A stretch of 64,000 nucleotides of DNA from an uncultured Bacteroidales bacterium (GCA_949289565.1 CASEOO010000043.1:124001-188000), one strand, 5' to 3'. Shown: positions 7,610 through 16,563, counted from the first letter of the stretch. Made by a program: numbers and translations. Notes: a model not told the origin generated them from the sequence alone.

Positions 7610-8530
7610 TCAATCAATATTCCTCCGGTATTCCGACGGGGACATCTTGATGTATTTCTTGAAGAATTTCGAAAAGGCCGCCTGGTCGGTGAAATGGAGG
7701 ATGTCTGCCACCTGCTGCACGAGAATCTCCTCATTCTTCAGCAGCTGTATGGCCAGGCCCAGCACCTCGGCATCTATCACCTCATGCGGAGTCTTCCCTG
7801 TGCACGACTTCACCACGCGGGCCAGATGCTTGGTCGACACGCAGAGCTCCTTCGCATAGAAAGACACCTCGCGCTTCTCCCTGAAATTCTTCCACACCAG
7901 ATCCATGAAATTCGCCATCAGAGTGTCCTTCACCGCAAGCGTATGCTTGTCAATCGCCGGGAAATGCTGTTCCTTGATGAGCAGATTCCCAAGTTCCAGA
8001 GCGAAGCCCTTGAAATAAGTGCGCACCATTTCAGTTCTGTAATTGTGATTCAAGTCAGCCAGCATGTCATCTATCAGACGAAGCTGCTTGAAAAGCTTGG
8101 ATGTGGCATTGGCCGTCAGGCGAAGCACAGGATTCAGAAGCAGGAGTGAAAAATAGTCCCTCGGTCCAGGAACAATATTCTGTAAAACCTCGACTATGAA
8201 TTCCCTGGAAGTAAGCACACAATAAAAGTCAAGATCCTGGCTGCATCCCCTCACAGTGAAACTTGTCCCCTCGAGAATATCCAGAAAATCACATCTTTCC
8301 ATAGTTACATTCTTGCCGTTGACCTCGGCTTCCACCGTACCAGAAAAGACCAGCAGCATGACCCTGCATCCTATCACACGGAATTTCTGCAGCATAGCGG
8401 CGTCATTTGCCGTGAGCATTACGAATTTTCCGTCTATTTTCTGGTCATCCTGTGCGAATGAGCACAGTTGTTGCATATTAAGTGTCTTCATGTATGTGTC
8501 ATTTACACAAATACTGTCCCATTCAGACAA
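7610..8530 (-). CDS. AraC-family transcriptional regulator
   Basis: A DNA-binding regulator of up to 306 residues. The N-terminal half is a cupin-like sensory domain of unknown ligand (VMLLVFSGTVEAEVNGKNVTM). The C-terminal 100 residues are the double helix-turn-helix of the AraC/XylS family, with VSFYAKELCVSTKHLARVVK and the signature QVADILHFTDQAAFSKFFKKYIKMSPSEYR. Translation may start at the ATG at 8489-8491 (MKTLNMQQL) rather than at 8530; both are in frame. It is divergent from the RND efflux operon across about 300 bp with repeated sites, which suggests it controls that operon, probably by sensing a toxic compound. It lies inside the block bounded by the 64-bp inverted repeats. Confidence 0.88.
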   Translation of the reverse strand: MSEWDSICVNDTYMKTLNMQQLCSFAQDDQKIDGKFVMLTANDAAMLQKFRVIGCRVMLLVFSGTVEAEVNGKNVTMERCDFLDILEGTSFTVRGCSQDLDFYCVLTSREFIVEVLQNIVPGPRDYFSLLLLNPVLRLTANATSKLFKQLRLIDDMLADLNHNYRTEMVRTYFKGFALELGNLLIKEQHFPAIDKHTLAVKDTLMANFMDLVWKNFREKREVSFYAKELCVSTKHLARVVKSCTGKTPHEVIDAEVLGLAIQLLKNEEILVQQVADILHFTDQAAFSKFFKKYIKMSPSEYRRNID

Positions 8531-8541
8531 ATTTTCCGTGC

Positions 8542-8632
8542 TCCGGACGAAATTTCGAGTCCGGATGTGACAAATTTACAAATAAATACGACATTTTTAC
8601 AAATACCTTATGAAAGTATTGAGGTATTTTTG
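8542..8632 (+). promoter_or_regulatory. Candidate operators and -7 box between araC-type gene and efflux operon
   Basis: Three structures lie in 90 bp. An inverted repeat TCCGGAC (8542-8548) / GTCCGGA (8559-8565) surrounds CGAAATTTCG. A direct repeat TTTACAAATA occurs at 8575-8584 and 8596-8605, exactly 21 bp or two helical turns apart, as expected for an AraC-type dimer. An inverted pair AAATACCT (8601-8608) / AGGTATTT (8622-8629) overlaps a TATTTTTG -7 box (8625-8632) directed at the efflux operon. The functional assignment is inference from position and symmetry. Confidence 0.5.
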
Positions 8633-8676
8633 CACCTGCAAAAATTTTGGCCTGCGGATTACGGCATCTCAGAGAG

Positions 8677-8786
8677 ATTGCCTGACGGCAATGCAATAAT
8701 TCCAACAGGCAGAAAGACAATGAAATTGGCCGTCACGGCCAATCATGAATTGACCGCAAGGCCAGAAGAATTGGCCGGAGGCCGAC
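8677..8786 (+). repeat. Cluster of four ATTG hairpins in the efflux operon leader
   Basis: Four units: 8677-8692 ATTGCC-TGAC-GGCAAT; 8726-8744 ATTGGCCG-TCA-CGGCCAAT; 8750-8765 ATTGACCGCAAGGCCA, with one unpaired position; and 8771-8786 ATTGGCCGGAGGCCGA. The last three follow at 21-24 bp intervals. All lie between the -7 box at 8625 and the first efflux gene, so they would be transcribed into its 5' leader. Confidence 0.7.
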
Positions 8787-8831
8787 AGAAAGAAACAGAA
8801 AGAGAATAATACAATATTAATAATAGTTAAG

Positions 8832-9983
8832 ATGAAAGTATTGAAAGTTTTTATTCCAGGGCTGTGCCTGCTTGCGGGGTTGGTTTCCTGCAAGGAAGAA
8901 GTGAACCGCCAGCCTCAGGCCAGCGCGTATCCGCTGCTTACGCTGACCACAGAAAACAGGACACTTTCCACGACTTATTCCACTGTGCTTGAAGGCAAGC
9001 AGTATGTGGAAGTCCGTCCTCAGGTGTCAGGATTCATCACTGATGTGCTCGTGAAAGAGGGCGCGAACGTGAAAAAAGGTGAAACTCTGTTCATCATCGA
9101 TACCATTCCTTATGCCGCCACTTACGAGCAGGCAAAGGCCGCTGTAGCTACTGCTGAAGCGCAGGAAGCCACTTCAAAACTGACTCTGGACGGACAGGAG
9201 GAGCTGTACAAGGAAAATGTCATTTCCGACTTCGAGCTGCAGACTTCCAGAAATTCGTATCTGAGCGCAAAGGCCGCGCTCGCTCAGGCAAAGGCCCAGG
9301 AAGTAAGCGCCGCGAACAATCTTTCATTCGCCAAGGTGACCAGCCCGGTGACCGGTGTGGCGGGCATGACTTCCATCCGTGTGGGGACACTCGTAAGTTC
9401 CGCCATGACAGAGCCGCTCATCACTGTGACTGACAATTCGAAGATGTATGCATACTTCTCGCTTACAGAAAAGGAAGCTCTCAAACTTATCAAGCAGTAC
9501 GGGTCCATCGAGAAGACCATAGCTTCTTATCCGCCTGTGTCCCTGATTCTCAGCGACGGTTCCACATACGGAATCACAGGTAAAATCGATGCCATCAGCG
9601 GTATAGTGGAGAATTCAGTAGTTCGTGTAAGGGCTGTCTTCGACAATCCTCAGGGCCTGCTGATAAACGGCAGCAGCGCGACTATTTCCATCCCTTATTA
9701 CAGGGAGAACTGCCTGGTCATTCCTCAGGAGGCTACTTTCGAGATCCAGGACAAGATTTTTGCATACAAGGTAGTGGACGGAAAGGCCACATCTGCCATG
9801 ATCACCGTATTCGGCATCAATAACGGCAAGGAATACATCGTGGAAAGCGGCCTTGAGGCCGGAGATGTCATCGTGGCTACCGGAGCCGGACTGCTCAGAG
9901 AGGGAACATACGTGACTGACGCCGCAAAAGCACAGCAGGGTGCGGCTGCCGAAGAAAATGCCGGTGAAAAAGAAGGAGAATAA
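8832..9983 (+). CDS. RND efflux periplasmic adaptor lipoprotein (AcrA/MexA family)
   Basis: A 383-residue membrane-fusion protein linking the inner-membrane pump to the outer-membrane channel. The lipoprotein signal ends in LVSC with C20 as the lipidated cysteine. The first biotinyl-lipoyl half is EVRPQVSGFITDVLVKEGA, followed by the alpha-hairpin (about residues 95-155, rich in Ala, Gln and Glu), the second lipoyl half with SPVTGVAGMTSIRVGTLV, then beta-barrel and membrane-proximal domains. The C-terminal tail is charged and low complexity. It is the first gene of a three-gene operon; the pump gene starts 3 bp after its stop codon. It is probably controlled by the divergent AraC-type regulator. 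Substrates cannot be predicted from sequence. Confidence 0.93.
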   Translation: MKVLKVFIPGLCLLAGLVSCKEEVNRQPQASAYPLLTLTTENRTLSTTYSTVLEGKQYVEVRPQVSGFITDVLVKEGANVKKGETLFIIDTIPYAATYEQAKAAVATAEAQEATSKLTLDGQEELYKENVISDFELQTSRNSYLSAKAALAQAKAQEVSAANNLSFAKVTSPVTGVAGMTSIRVGTLVSSAMTEPLITVTDNSKMYAYFSLTEKEALKLIKQYGSIEKTIASYPPVSLILSDGSTYGITGKIDAISGIVENSVVRVRAVFDNPQGLLINGSSATISIPYYRENCLVIPQEATFEIQDKIFAYKVVDGKATSAMITVFGINNGKEYIVESGLEAGDVIVATGAGLLREGTYVTDAAKAQQGAAAEENAGEKEGE

Positions 9984-9986
9984 AAA

Positions 9987-12900
9987 ATGAATCTTAAATA
10001 TTTCATAGACAGACCTATCCTGTCTGTCGTCATTTCGGTGGTCATCGTATTGCTCGGACTGATAGGACTTGTCAGCCTGCCGGTGGAGCAATATCCTGAC
10101 ATCGCGCCGCCTACCGTAAGGGTAAGCACCACGTACAGCGGTGCGAACGCCGAGGCGGTGCAGAACAGTGTGATCGTACCTCTGGAGGAGGCCATCAACG
10201 GTGTGGAGAACATGACCTACATGGAGTCTTCCGCAAGTAACTCCGGAAGCGCTTCCATCAGCATTTACTTCAAACAGGGAACTGACCCGGACATGGCTGC
10301 AGTGAACGTGCAGAACAGGGTTTCACGCGCCACTTCACTTCTGCCTGCAGAGGTCACCAGAGTCGGTGTCGAGACTATGAAGAGACAGAGCAGTACACTG
10401 AAAATCTTCGCTCTGTACAGTCCTGACGGCACATACGACGAGACCTTCCTCACGAACTACATGTCCATCAACATCAAGCCTGAGATCCAGCGTATCTCCG
10501 GCGTCGGCGAGGCAAACGTGATGGGCGGTGACTATGCGATGCGTATATGGATGAAGCCTGATGTCATGGCTCAGTACGAGCTGCAGCCTTCCGACATATC
10601 TGCGGCGCTGTCCAGCCAGAACATCGAAGCTTCGACCGGTTCCATAGGCGAGGACTCCGAAAACGTATTCCAGTATACATTGAAATACCGTGGACGTCTG
10701 AGTACTGAAGAGGAGTTCGGGAACATCGTCATCAAGGCGCTGCCTGACGGAAGCACCATCAGGATGAAAGATGTGGCCGATATCGAACTCGGAGCGGTAA
10801 GCTACTCATATTCAGGAAAAGTGATGGGTGCACCGGGCGTGCAGTGTATGATCAACCAGACTTCAGGAAGTAACGCGAACGAAATCATCAACGAGATAGA
10901 CAGCTACCTCTCAGAGGTGAGGGAAAACCTGCCTAAAGGCATCGTGCTGGTGGATATCATGAGTACGAAAGACTTCCTCGACGCTTCCATCCACGAAGTG
11001 ATCAAGACCCTGCTGGAAGCCATCCTGCTGGTTGTGCTCGTAGTGCTTGTCTTCCTGCAGAACATCAGGGCCACCATCATCCCTACACTGGGTATATTCG
11101 TGGCGTTGATAGGTACATTCGCCTTCCTGATTGTAGCTGGATTCAGTATCAACCTCCTGACCCTGTTCGCTCTCGTGCTGGCGATCGGAACCATAGTCGA
11201 CGACGCCATCATCGTGGTGGAGGCGGTGCAGGCGAAGTTCGATGCAGGCTACAAATCTCCATACAAGGCTACTGTGGACGCCGTGAACGGCATTTCTTCC
11301 GCCATCGTGACTTCCACACTCGTCTTCATGGCAGTGTTCATCCCGGTATCGTTCATGAGCGGTACTTCAGGTGTCTTCTATACGCAGTTCGGTCTGACCA
11401 TGGCTGTAGCAGTGGGACTTTCCGCTGTCAACGCATTGACATTCTCCCCTGCGATGTGCGCCCTGATCCTCAAACCTAACGAGGAAGTGAAACCGGGTGA
11501 AAAGCCAAAGCAGTTCTCTACGCGTTTCAGGCTTGCATTCGATGCCGCGTTCCAGAGCATGTCGAAGAAATACAAACACGGCGTGACATTCTTCATCAGG
11601 AACAAATGGGCCGCAGGACTGATCCTGATCGCAGCCATAGGCGTACTGATGTATCTGATGAGCACCAGCAAGACTTCACTTGTGCCTAACGAGGATATGG
11701 GTACGCTTTTCGTCAGTGTGGATGCAGTCCCTGGAAGTACTCTCCATGAGACTACAAAAGCCCTCGATGAAGTGGCGAACAGCATCAAGGACCTGCCTCA
11801 GATACTTGTGTACAACCAGGTGTCCGGATTCAGCTTCAGCGGTTCGGGAGCATCCCACGGTATGATGATCATCAAGCTCAAGCCTTGGGACGAACGTCCT
11901 GGAAAGGAAAACAGCAACACTGCAGTATCGAATATGATATATGCACGCACTGCACATATCAAAAACGCGCAGATATTCGTGTTCGCTCCGCCTATGATTT
12001 CCGGTTACGGTACAGGCAACTCATTCTTCGTGACCCTTCAGGACAGGTCCGGGAAAGGCATGGGCACACTGTTCGACGTGACACAGGGCTTCATCGACGA
12101 ACTGAACAAGAGGCCGGAGATACAGCTGGCATATACATCGTTCAGTGCTAACTTCCCTCAATACAAGGTGGATGTGGATGCTGCACAGTGCCAGCGCGCA
12201 GGAATCACCAGCGACCAGGTGCTTTCAGTCATGCAGGGCTACCTCGGAAGTATGTACGCTTCGAACTTCAACAGGTTCACCAAAATGTACCGTGTCATGC
12301 TCCAGGCCAAGCCTGAATACAGGGATGACATGCAGGCTCTGGACAACATATACGTGAAGACTCCGTCCGGAATGGCGCCTGTCAGCCAGTTCATCACGCT
12401 GACCAAGACATACGGTGCGGAAAACCTCGACAGGTTCAACATGTTCCCGTCCATCACCGTTCAGGGTATGCCTGCTGACGGATACAGCTCCGGAGACATC
12501 ATCGCGGCCATTCAGGAAGTGTCCAAGACAGCACTGCCTACAGGATTCGGCTACGAATTCTCCAGCATGACCAGGGAGGAGGCCGAACTGGCAGAGTCGC
12601 ATTCGACCACCATCATCTACATCATCGCCATCGTATTCATTTACCTGATCCTGTGTGGTCTGTACGAGAGCCTCTTCCTGCCGTTCGCAGTCATCTGCTC
12701 CGTGCCGTTCGGTATCATGGGAAGCTTCCTGTTCGCCAGGATGTGGGGACTGGAAAGCAACATATACATGCAGATCGGTGTCGTCATGCTGATAGGTCTG
12801 CTCTCGAAGACAGCGATCCTGATCACTGAATTCGCGACAGAGAGAAGGAAGAAAGGCATGTCCCTGAGCCATGCGGCAGTAGCTGCTGCAGGAGTCAGGC

Positions 12901-13142
12901 TGAGACCTATCCTCATGACAGTGCTCACAATGATATTCGGTATGCTCCCGCTCGTAGTTGCATCCGGTGTAGGCGCCAACGGCAACCAGTCACTCGGTGT
13001 AGGTGTCGTCGGAGGTATGATAATCGGAACCATTGCCCTGCTGTTCATTACGCCTATGTTCTTCGTAGTCTTCCAGTACATCGAAGAGAAAGTCATGGGA
13101 AAGAGAAGAGCGGACATGGAGTTAGAGGAGAGTGAGATATGA
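9987..13142 (+). CDS. RND multidrug efflux permease (AcrB/MexB, HAE-1 family)
   Basis: A 1051-residue inner-membrane proton/drug antiporter, the normal length for HAE-1 pumps. It has the N-terminal FIDRPILSVVISVVIVLLG helix, the porter-domain start LPVEQYPDIAPPTVRVSTTY, and the proton-relay helix LVLAIGTIVDDAIIVVEAV with the two essential aspartates. The second half repeats the topology, with the lysine helix region (GVVMLIGLLSKTAILITEFA) and RLRPILMTVLTMIFGMLPL. It sits between the adaptor and outer-membrane channel genes and overlaps the latter by 4 bp (ATGA), indicating a translationally coupled tripartite pump. No damage is seen. The family exports many compounds (bile salts, dyes, antibiotics); the actual range here is unknown. 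Confidence 0.96.
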   Translation: MNLKYFIDRPILSVVISVVIVLLGLIGLVSLPVEQYPDIAPPTVRVSTTYSGANAEAVQNSVIVPLEEAINGVENMTYMESSASNSGSASISIYFKQGTDPDMAAVNVQNRVSRATSLLPAEVTRVGVETMKRQSSTLKIFALYSPDGTYDETFLTNYMSINIKPEIQRISGVGEANVMGGDYAMRIWMKPDVMAQYELQPSDISAALSSQNIEASTGSIGEDSENVFQYTLKYRGRLSTEEEFGNIVIKALPDGSTIRMKDVADIELGAVSYSYSGKVMGAPGVQCMINQTSGSNANEIINEIDSYLSEVRENLPKGIVLVDIMSTKDFLDASIHEVIKTLLEAILLVVLVVLVFLQNIRATIIPTLGIFVALIGTFAFLIVAGFSINLLTLFALVLAIGTIVDDAIIVVEAVQAKFDAGYKSPYKATVDAVNGISSAIVTSTLVFMAVFIPVSFMSGTSGVFYTQFGLTMAVAVGLSAVNALTFSPAMCALILKPNEEVKPGEKPKQFSTRFRLAFDAAFQSMSKKYKHGVTFFIRNKWAAGLILIAAIGVLMYLMSTSKTSLVPNEDMGTLFVSVDAVPGSTLHETTKALDEVANSIKDLPQILVYNQVSGFSFSGSGASHGMMIIKLKPWDERPGKENSNTAVSNMIYARTAHIKNAQIFVFAPPMISGYGTGNSFFVTLQDRSGKGMGTLFDVTQGFIDELNKRPEIQLAYTSFSANFPQYKVDVDAAQCQRAGITSDQVLSVMQGYLGSMYASNFNRFTKMYRVMLQAKPEYRDDMQALDNIYVKTPSGMAPVSQFITLTKTYGAENLDRFNMFPSITVQGMPADGYSSGDIIAAIQEVSKTALPTGFGYEFSSMTREEAELAESHSTTIIYIIAIVFIYLILCGLYESLFLPFAVICSVPFGIMGSFLFARMWGLESNIYMQIGVVMLIGLLSKTAILITEFATERRKKGMSLSHAAVAAAGVRLRPILMTVLTMIFGMLPLVVASGVGANGNQSLGVGVVGGMIIGTIALLFITPMFFVVFQYIEEKVMGKRRADMELEESEI

Positions 13143-14521
13143 GAAAAATAATATTATTCGCAATGATAGCGGTGATGGCCAGCAGCTGCTCCATATACCG
13201 CAAATACCACAGGCCAGAGGATCTTCAGGTAAATGTGGACAGCCTGTACAGGGCAGAGCTGATAGCAAACCCGGAAGACACCACATCATTCGGCAATATG
13301 CCGTGGGAAGAACTGTTCACTGACCCCTATCTGAAAGACCTGATAGATTCAGGCCTCGTGCACAACACGGACCTGCAGACTGCAATACTCAGGGTACAGC
13401 AGGCTCAGGATGGACTTTATGCCGCAAAATGGGCATATTCACCGTCTCTGAATCTTTCTCCGCAGGGAGACGTGACGAGCATTGACGGGAACAAGGCATC
13501 TTTCGGGTACAACCTCGGCGGGGCTGTCAGCTGGGATATCGACCTTTTCGGATCTCTGCTGAACGCGAAGAGAGAAGCCCAGGCGACCCTGCTCCAGCAA
13601 GATGCTTACAGGCAGGCAGTGCAGTCCCAGATCATCGCCACCATCGCCACCAGCTACTATGCCCTTCTGATGATGGACGAACAAGTAAGGATAAGCGATG
13701 AGAGCGTAGTCATCTGGAGAGAGCAGGTGAGAACTCTTGAAGCCCAGATGAGAGTAGGCACTGTGAACGAAAATGCCGTGACGCAGGCGCGTGCCAACCT
13801 CTACGGGCTTGAAGCATCTAACGCCCAGCTCAAGCAGCAGCAGAAAGAAACTGAAAACGCTCTCTGCTCCCTGCTCGGAAGAGTATCCGGCTCCATAGAG
13901 AGGAGCACGCTGGCAGAGCAGGAACTTCCGGACTCTGCACTCAGCGCAGGAATTCCTCTGCAGCTCCTGTCAAACAGGCCTGATGTATACCAGGCAGAAA
14001 TGGCTCTGGCGGCCGCCTACTACACTACGAACCAGGCCAGGTCAGCCTTTTATCCGAAGCTGACCCTTTCAGGCAGCGCCGGGTGGACGAACAGCCTCGG
14101 ACAGGCAGTTGCAAATCCGGCAGGAGTGCTTCTGAATGCAGTGGCACAGCTGGCACAGCCGATCTTCAATAAAGGACAGCTGAGGTCAAACCTCCGCATT
14201 TCCAAGGCTGAAGAAGAGATAGCGAAGCTGAACTATAAGCAGACTATCCTCAATGCCGGACAGGAAGTGAACGATGCCCTGTTCGCCATCGAGACTGCAG
14301 GCATCATGCTGGAAAAGCATCAGGCACAGTGCGTGGATCTGGAAAGGACTGTAAAAACTGCAGACCTTCTCTACAAGAAGTCAGCCTACGGTTCATATCT
14401 TGAACTCCTGACAGCACAGCAGTCACTGCTGAACGCGCAGCTGAATGTCGTGTCCGACAAATACAGCCAGCTGTCGTACATCGTGACCCTGTACAAAGCC
14501 CTCGGAGGAGGAAAGGACTAA
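13139..14521 (+). CDS. Outer-membrane efflux lipoprotein (NodT/OprM family)
   Basis: A 460-residue TolC-like channel protein. The lipoprotein signal ends MASSC with C17 as the modified cysteine. The product shows two repeated coiled-coil halves typical of outer-membrane factors: the first with DLQTAILRVQQAQDGLYAAK and SPSLNLSPQG, the second with RPDVYQAEMALAAAYYTTNQ and ARSAFYPKLTLSGSAGW. The final helix is rich in Ala, Leu and Gln (SYLELLTAQQSLLNAQLNVV). It overlaps the pump gene by 4 bp and ends the operon before a strong terminator, completing an AcrA-AcrB-OprM-type system. Confidence 0.94.
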   Translation: MRKIILFAMIAVMASSCSIYRKYHRPEDLQVNVDSLYRAELIANPEDTTSFGNMPWEELFTDPYLKDLIDSGLVHNTDLQTAILRVQQAQDGLYAAKWAYSPSLNLSPQGDVTSIDGNKASFGYNLGGAVSWDIDLFGSLLNAKREAQATLLQQDAYRQAVQSQIIATIATSYYALLMMDEQVRISDESVVIWREQVRTLEAQMRVGTVNENAVTQARANLYGLEASNAQLKQQQKETENALCSLLGRVSGSIERSTLAEQELPDSALSAGIPLQLLSNRPDVYQAEMALAAAYYTTNQARSAFYPKLTLSGSAGWTNSLGQAVANPAGVLLNAVAQLAQPIFNKGQLRSNLRISKAEEEIAKLNYKQTILNAGQEVNDALFAIETAGIMLEKHQAQCVDLERTVKTADLLYKKSAYGSYLELLTAQQSLLNAQLNVVSDKYSQLSYIVTLYKALGGGKD

Positions 14522-14542
14522 AGGGGACTTCAGAATACATAT

Positions 14543-14575
14543 AAATTGCGCCGGAGAGCCACTCCGGCGCAATTT
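14543..14575 (+). terminator. Rho-independent terminator of the efflux operon
   Basis: A perfect 14-bp stem (AAATTGCGCCGGAG with its complement, 5-nt loop) is followed by ATTTT, 22 bp after the efflux operon stop codon. The stem also carries an ATTG at its base like the dispersed hairpins. Confidence 0.85.
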
Positions 14576-14612
14576 ATTTTACTCGCTCTTATAATATAAC
14601 TATCGCGCCATT

Positions 14613-14676
14613 TATACTGTTCACGCCTCGGCATAACAAATAATTTTGTTCTGCTCTCGGCTTCTGAGTATATTTG
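14613..14676. repeat. Right copy of the 64-bp inverted repeat flanking the efflux block
   Basis: Reverse complement of 7526-7589 with one mismatch in 64. It carries the murI promoter: TTG at 14646-14648, 20-bp spacer and TATATTTG at 14669-14676, pointing away from the efflux block. The two copies are separated by about 7.0 kb that contains the regulator and the whole pump operon. Confidence 0.9.
14646..14676 (+). promoter_or_regulatory. Promoter of murI
   Basis: TTTTG (TTG 14646-14648), N20, TATATTTG (14669-14676): a textbook Bacteroidetes promoter lying wholly within the 64-bp repeat. An in-frame TTG at 14674 is part of the -7 box and so cannot be the start codon. Confidence 0.7.
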
Positions 14677-14691
14677 CGAGTGTTTTCTAAA

Positions 14692-15546
14692 ATGATGCAT
14701 TCTGCAATGATCGGCATATTCGATTCGGGCATAGGAGGACTGTCAGTTTACAGGGAGATCAAGAAACTTCTCCCTCATGAAGACTATGTCTACTATGCAG
14801 ACAATGCACACTGCCCCTATGGAGAGAAAACCAAAGAGTACATCATCGGGCGCGCGCGCGAAATCACGGAAATTCTGGTAAAAAAAGGTGCTGACATCAT
14901 CGTAGTGGCCTGCAATACAGCCACCGCCGCGGCTATATCGACATTGCGTGCCGAATATTCTGATCCGGGAAATGAAAAGACCAGAGAAAAGATGCTCAGA
15001 CTCTCAGGAGGACGCATCGACCATATCAGATTTATCGGCATGGAACCTGCCATAAAACCTGCTGTGGCGATGACCAGGTCAGGAGTCGCAGGGGTGCTGG
15101 CGACTGCAGGAACTCTGAAAGCTGAAAAATACCGCCACACGAGAGACACCATGCACGGAGACGTAGTCGTGGCAGAACATATAGGTCAAGGCTTCGTGGA
15201 GCTGGTGGAAAACGGAGAGACATCCGGCCCGCATGCAGAAGAAGTGGTCAGAAACAGCCTGAAACCTCTGATTGACGAAGGCGCCGATACAATAGTGCTC
15301 GGATGCACCCACTATCCATTTCTTATAGACGTGATCAGGAAAATCGCAGGACCTGGCGTTACTGTCATAGATCCAGCTCCGGCAGTGGCAAGGCATCTGC
15401 TGGAAGTGATGCAGGAAGAAGGCCTCCTGAGCGGAAATCCAGACTGTCAAGCCACTTCGGATGCCGGGGCAAAAAATCCGGGCCATTCGGAATTTCTTTC
15501 CTCAGGCCCGGACAATATTCTGAAAAAAATAGCTTCAGAAATATAA
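14692..15546 (+). CDS. murI: Glutamate racemase
   Basis: Converts L-glutamate to D-glutamate for peptidoglycan synthesis in the cytoplasm. The family signature is clear: IGIFDSGIGGLSVYREI at the N-terminus with the catalytic-site Asp-Ser, the first catalytic cysteine in VVACNTATAAA (C74 from this start), and the second in VLGCTHYPFLID. The start is ATG 14692 or the neighbouring ATGs at 14695 and 14707; the family usually begins only a few residues before IGIFDSG. The C-terminal tail (about 40 residues after VARHLLEVMQEEG) is longer and less conserved and includes an inverted GGCCCGGA repeat with an ATTG cap. It is convergent with the DUF368 gene, 18 bp apart. Confidence 0.94.
   Translation: MMHSAMIGIFDSGIGGLSVYREIKKLLPHEDYVYYADNAHCPYGEKTKEYIIGRAREITEILVKKGADIIVVACNTATAAAISTLRAEYSDPGNEKTREKMLRLSGGRIDHIRFIGMEPAIKPAVAMTRSGVAGVLATAGTLKAEKYRHTRDTMHGDVVVAEHIGQGFVELVENGETSGPHAEEVVRNSLKPLIDEGADTIVLGCTHYPFLIDVIRKIAGPGVTVIDPAPAVARHLLEVMQEEGLLSGNPDCQATSDAGAKNPGHSEFLSSGPDNILKKIASEI
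15477..15516 (-). repeat. ATTG-capped inverted repeat in the murI 3' end
   Basis: TCCGGGCC (15477-15484) pairs with GGCCCGGA (15505-15512) across a 20-nt loop, and on the minus strand the right arm is preceded by ATTG. It encodes part of the poorly conserved MurI C-terminal tail and lies close to the convergent gene end. Confidence 0.5.
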
Positions 15547-15564
15547 AGCCATCTGCGGATAAAC

Positions 15565-16563
15565 TCATTCAGACACGTTTGCGGACTCCCCTTTCATACG
15601 TTTCTTTCCGATGAACATGGTAGCGAGCTCAATGCCGACTACCAGGAAGAACCCCGCCAAGGCGAAGGCAACAGCTCCGCCAACATGCATGTCAATCATA
15701 GCGAAATGCCGCTCCACCAAGGCCTCTGTCAAGCCTCCTGCATCATTCAGAGCCATCAGTTCCGGATATTGCGACATGACCAGAGTCGCATGGTCGCTCC
15801 ATGGCCACACTTTCACCAGCGAGCCGATTATGAAGCCTGCCATCACCAGCAGAGTCTGCCTGTGATAATGCTGCAGCAGCCAGTGGAGGAACTTCGAAAA
15901 GGCTATGATGCCCGTGGCGGCGCCTATGACAAAGACTATGACAGTCACAAAATCGAGCCACGTGCCTGTTCCGGAAATGATTTCCGCCAATGTGCTCATC
16001 ATATATTCATACTTTCCGAGCACAAGCAAGATAAAGCTGCCGGATATGCCGGGAAGAATCATGGCGCAAATAGCAATCGCACCGCAGAGGAAAATGAACC
16101 ACAGACCGTCAGGTGTCTCCGTCGGAGACAATGTGCACACGACCACGCCGAGGACGATGCCGAAAATCAGCATCATGAAATCGCGGACCTTCCAGCCCTT
16201 GATGCCCCTCAAAATGAAAATGGACGATGCCACAATCAGGCCGAAGAAGAAAGCCCATGTCTGAATAGGCTGATAATTCAACAGATACTGCATCAGTTTG
16301 GCCAGAGAAAGGATGCTGATCAAGATTCCAATGATGAGCGACAGCAGGAAGTTCCCGTTAATATGTTTCCAGAACTGGCCGAATTTGCCGGTGAAAAGGA
16401 GTTTTACCGCTTTTCCGTTGATGGAATTGATGGAACCCACAAGTTCTTCATAAATTCCGGTCATGAAGGCAATCGTACCGCCGGAGACACCTGGAATGAC
16501 ATCGGCGGCCCCCATGCAGATCCCCTTCACTGTCACAAAAAGATAGCTTAGGAAATTTTTCAT
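15565..16563 (-). CDS. DUF368 membrane protein, PopT-type polyprenyl-phosphate translocase
   Basis: A 332-residue polytopic inner-membrane protein. The DUF368 signature is at the N-terminus (KGICMGAADVIPGVSGGTIA) and a second copy of the motif occurs mid-protein (GAIAICAMILPGISGSFIL), consistent with two inverted repeats. Eight or more hydrophobic segments are visible. DUF368 proteins (PopT) have been implicated in returning undecaprenyl phosphate across the membrane for reuse in peptidoglycan and other glycan synthesis; assignment here is by family. It is the last gene of a three-gene minus-strand unit (PfkB kinase, DUF6913, DUF368) and is convergent with murI, another cell-wall gene. Confidence 0.85.
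   Translation of the reverse strand: MKNFLSYLFVTVKGICMGAADVIPGVSGGTIAFMTGIYEELVGSINSINGKAVKLLFTGKFGQFWKHINGNFLLSLIIGILISILSLAKLMQYLLNYQPIQTWAFFFGLIVASSIFILRGIKGWKVRDFMMLIFGIVLGVVVCTLSPTETPDGLWFIFLCGAIAICAMILPGISGSFILLVLGKYEYMMSTLAEIISGTGTWLDFVTVIVFVIGAATGIIAFSKFLHWLLQHYHRQTLLVMAGFIIGSLVKVWPWSDHATLVMSQYPELMALNDAGGLTEALVERHFAMIDMHVGGAVAFALAGFFLVVGIELATMFIGKKRMKGESANVSE

Noticed and set aside
14674..14676. TTG start codons inside -7 boxes (also at 4906 and 18260)
   Set aside because: Each TTG is part of a TAnnTTTG promoter element, so transcription would begin downstream; the following ATG codons are used instead.
7526..14676. Interpretation of the 64-bp inverted repeats as insertion-sequence ends
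   Set aside because: No transposase lies between them, the enclosed genes are a normal regulator-efflux set, and the repeats contain working promoters rather than typical terminal repeats.
15685..16551. A 288-codon plus-strand frame opposite the DUF368 gene
   Set aside because: Antisense to a clear membrane protein family; the translation is rich in His, Gln and Glu because it mirrors hydrophobic codons.
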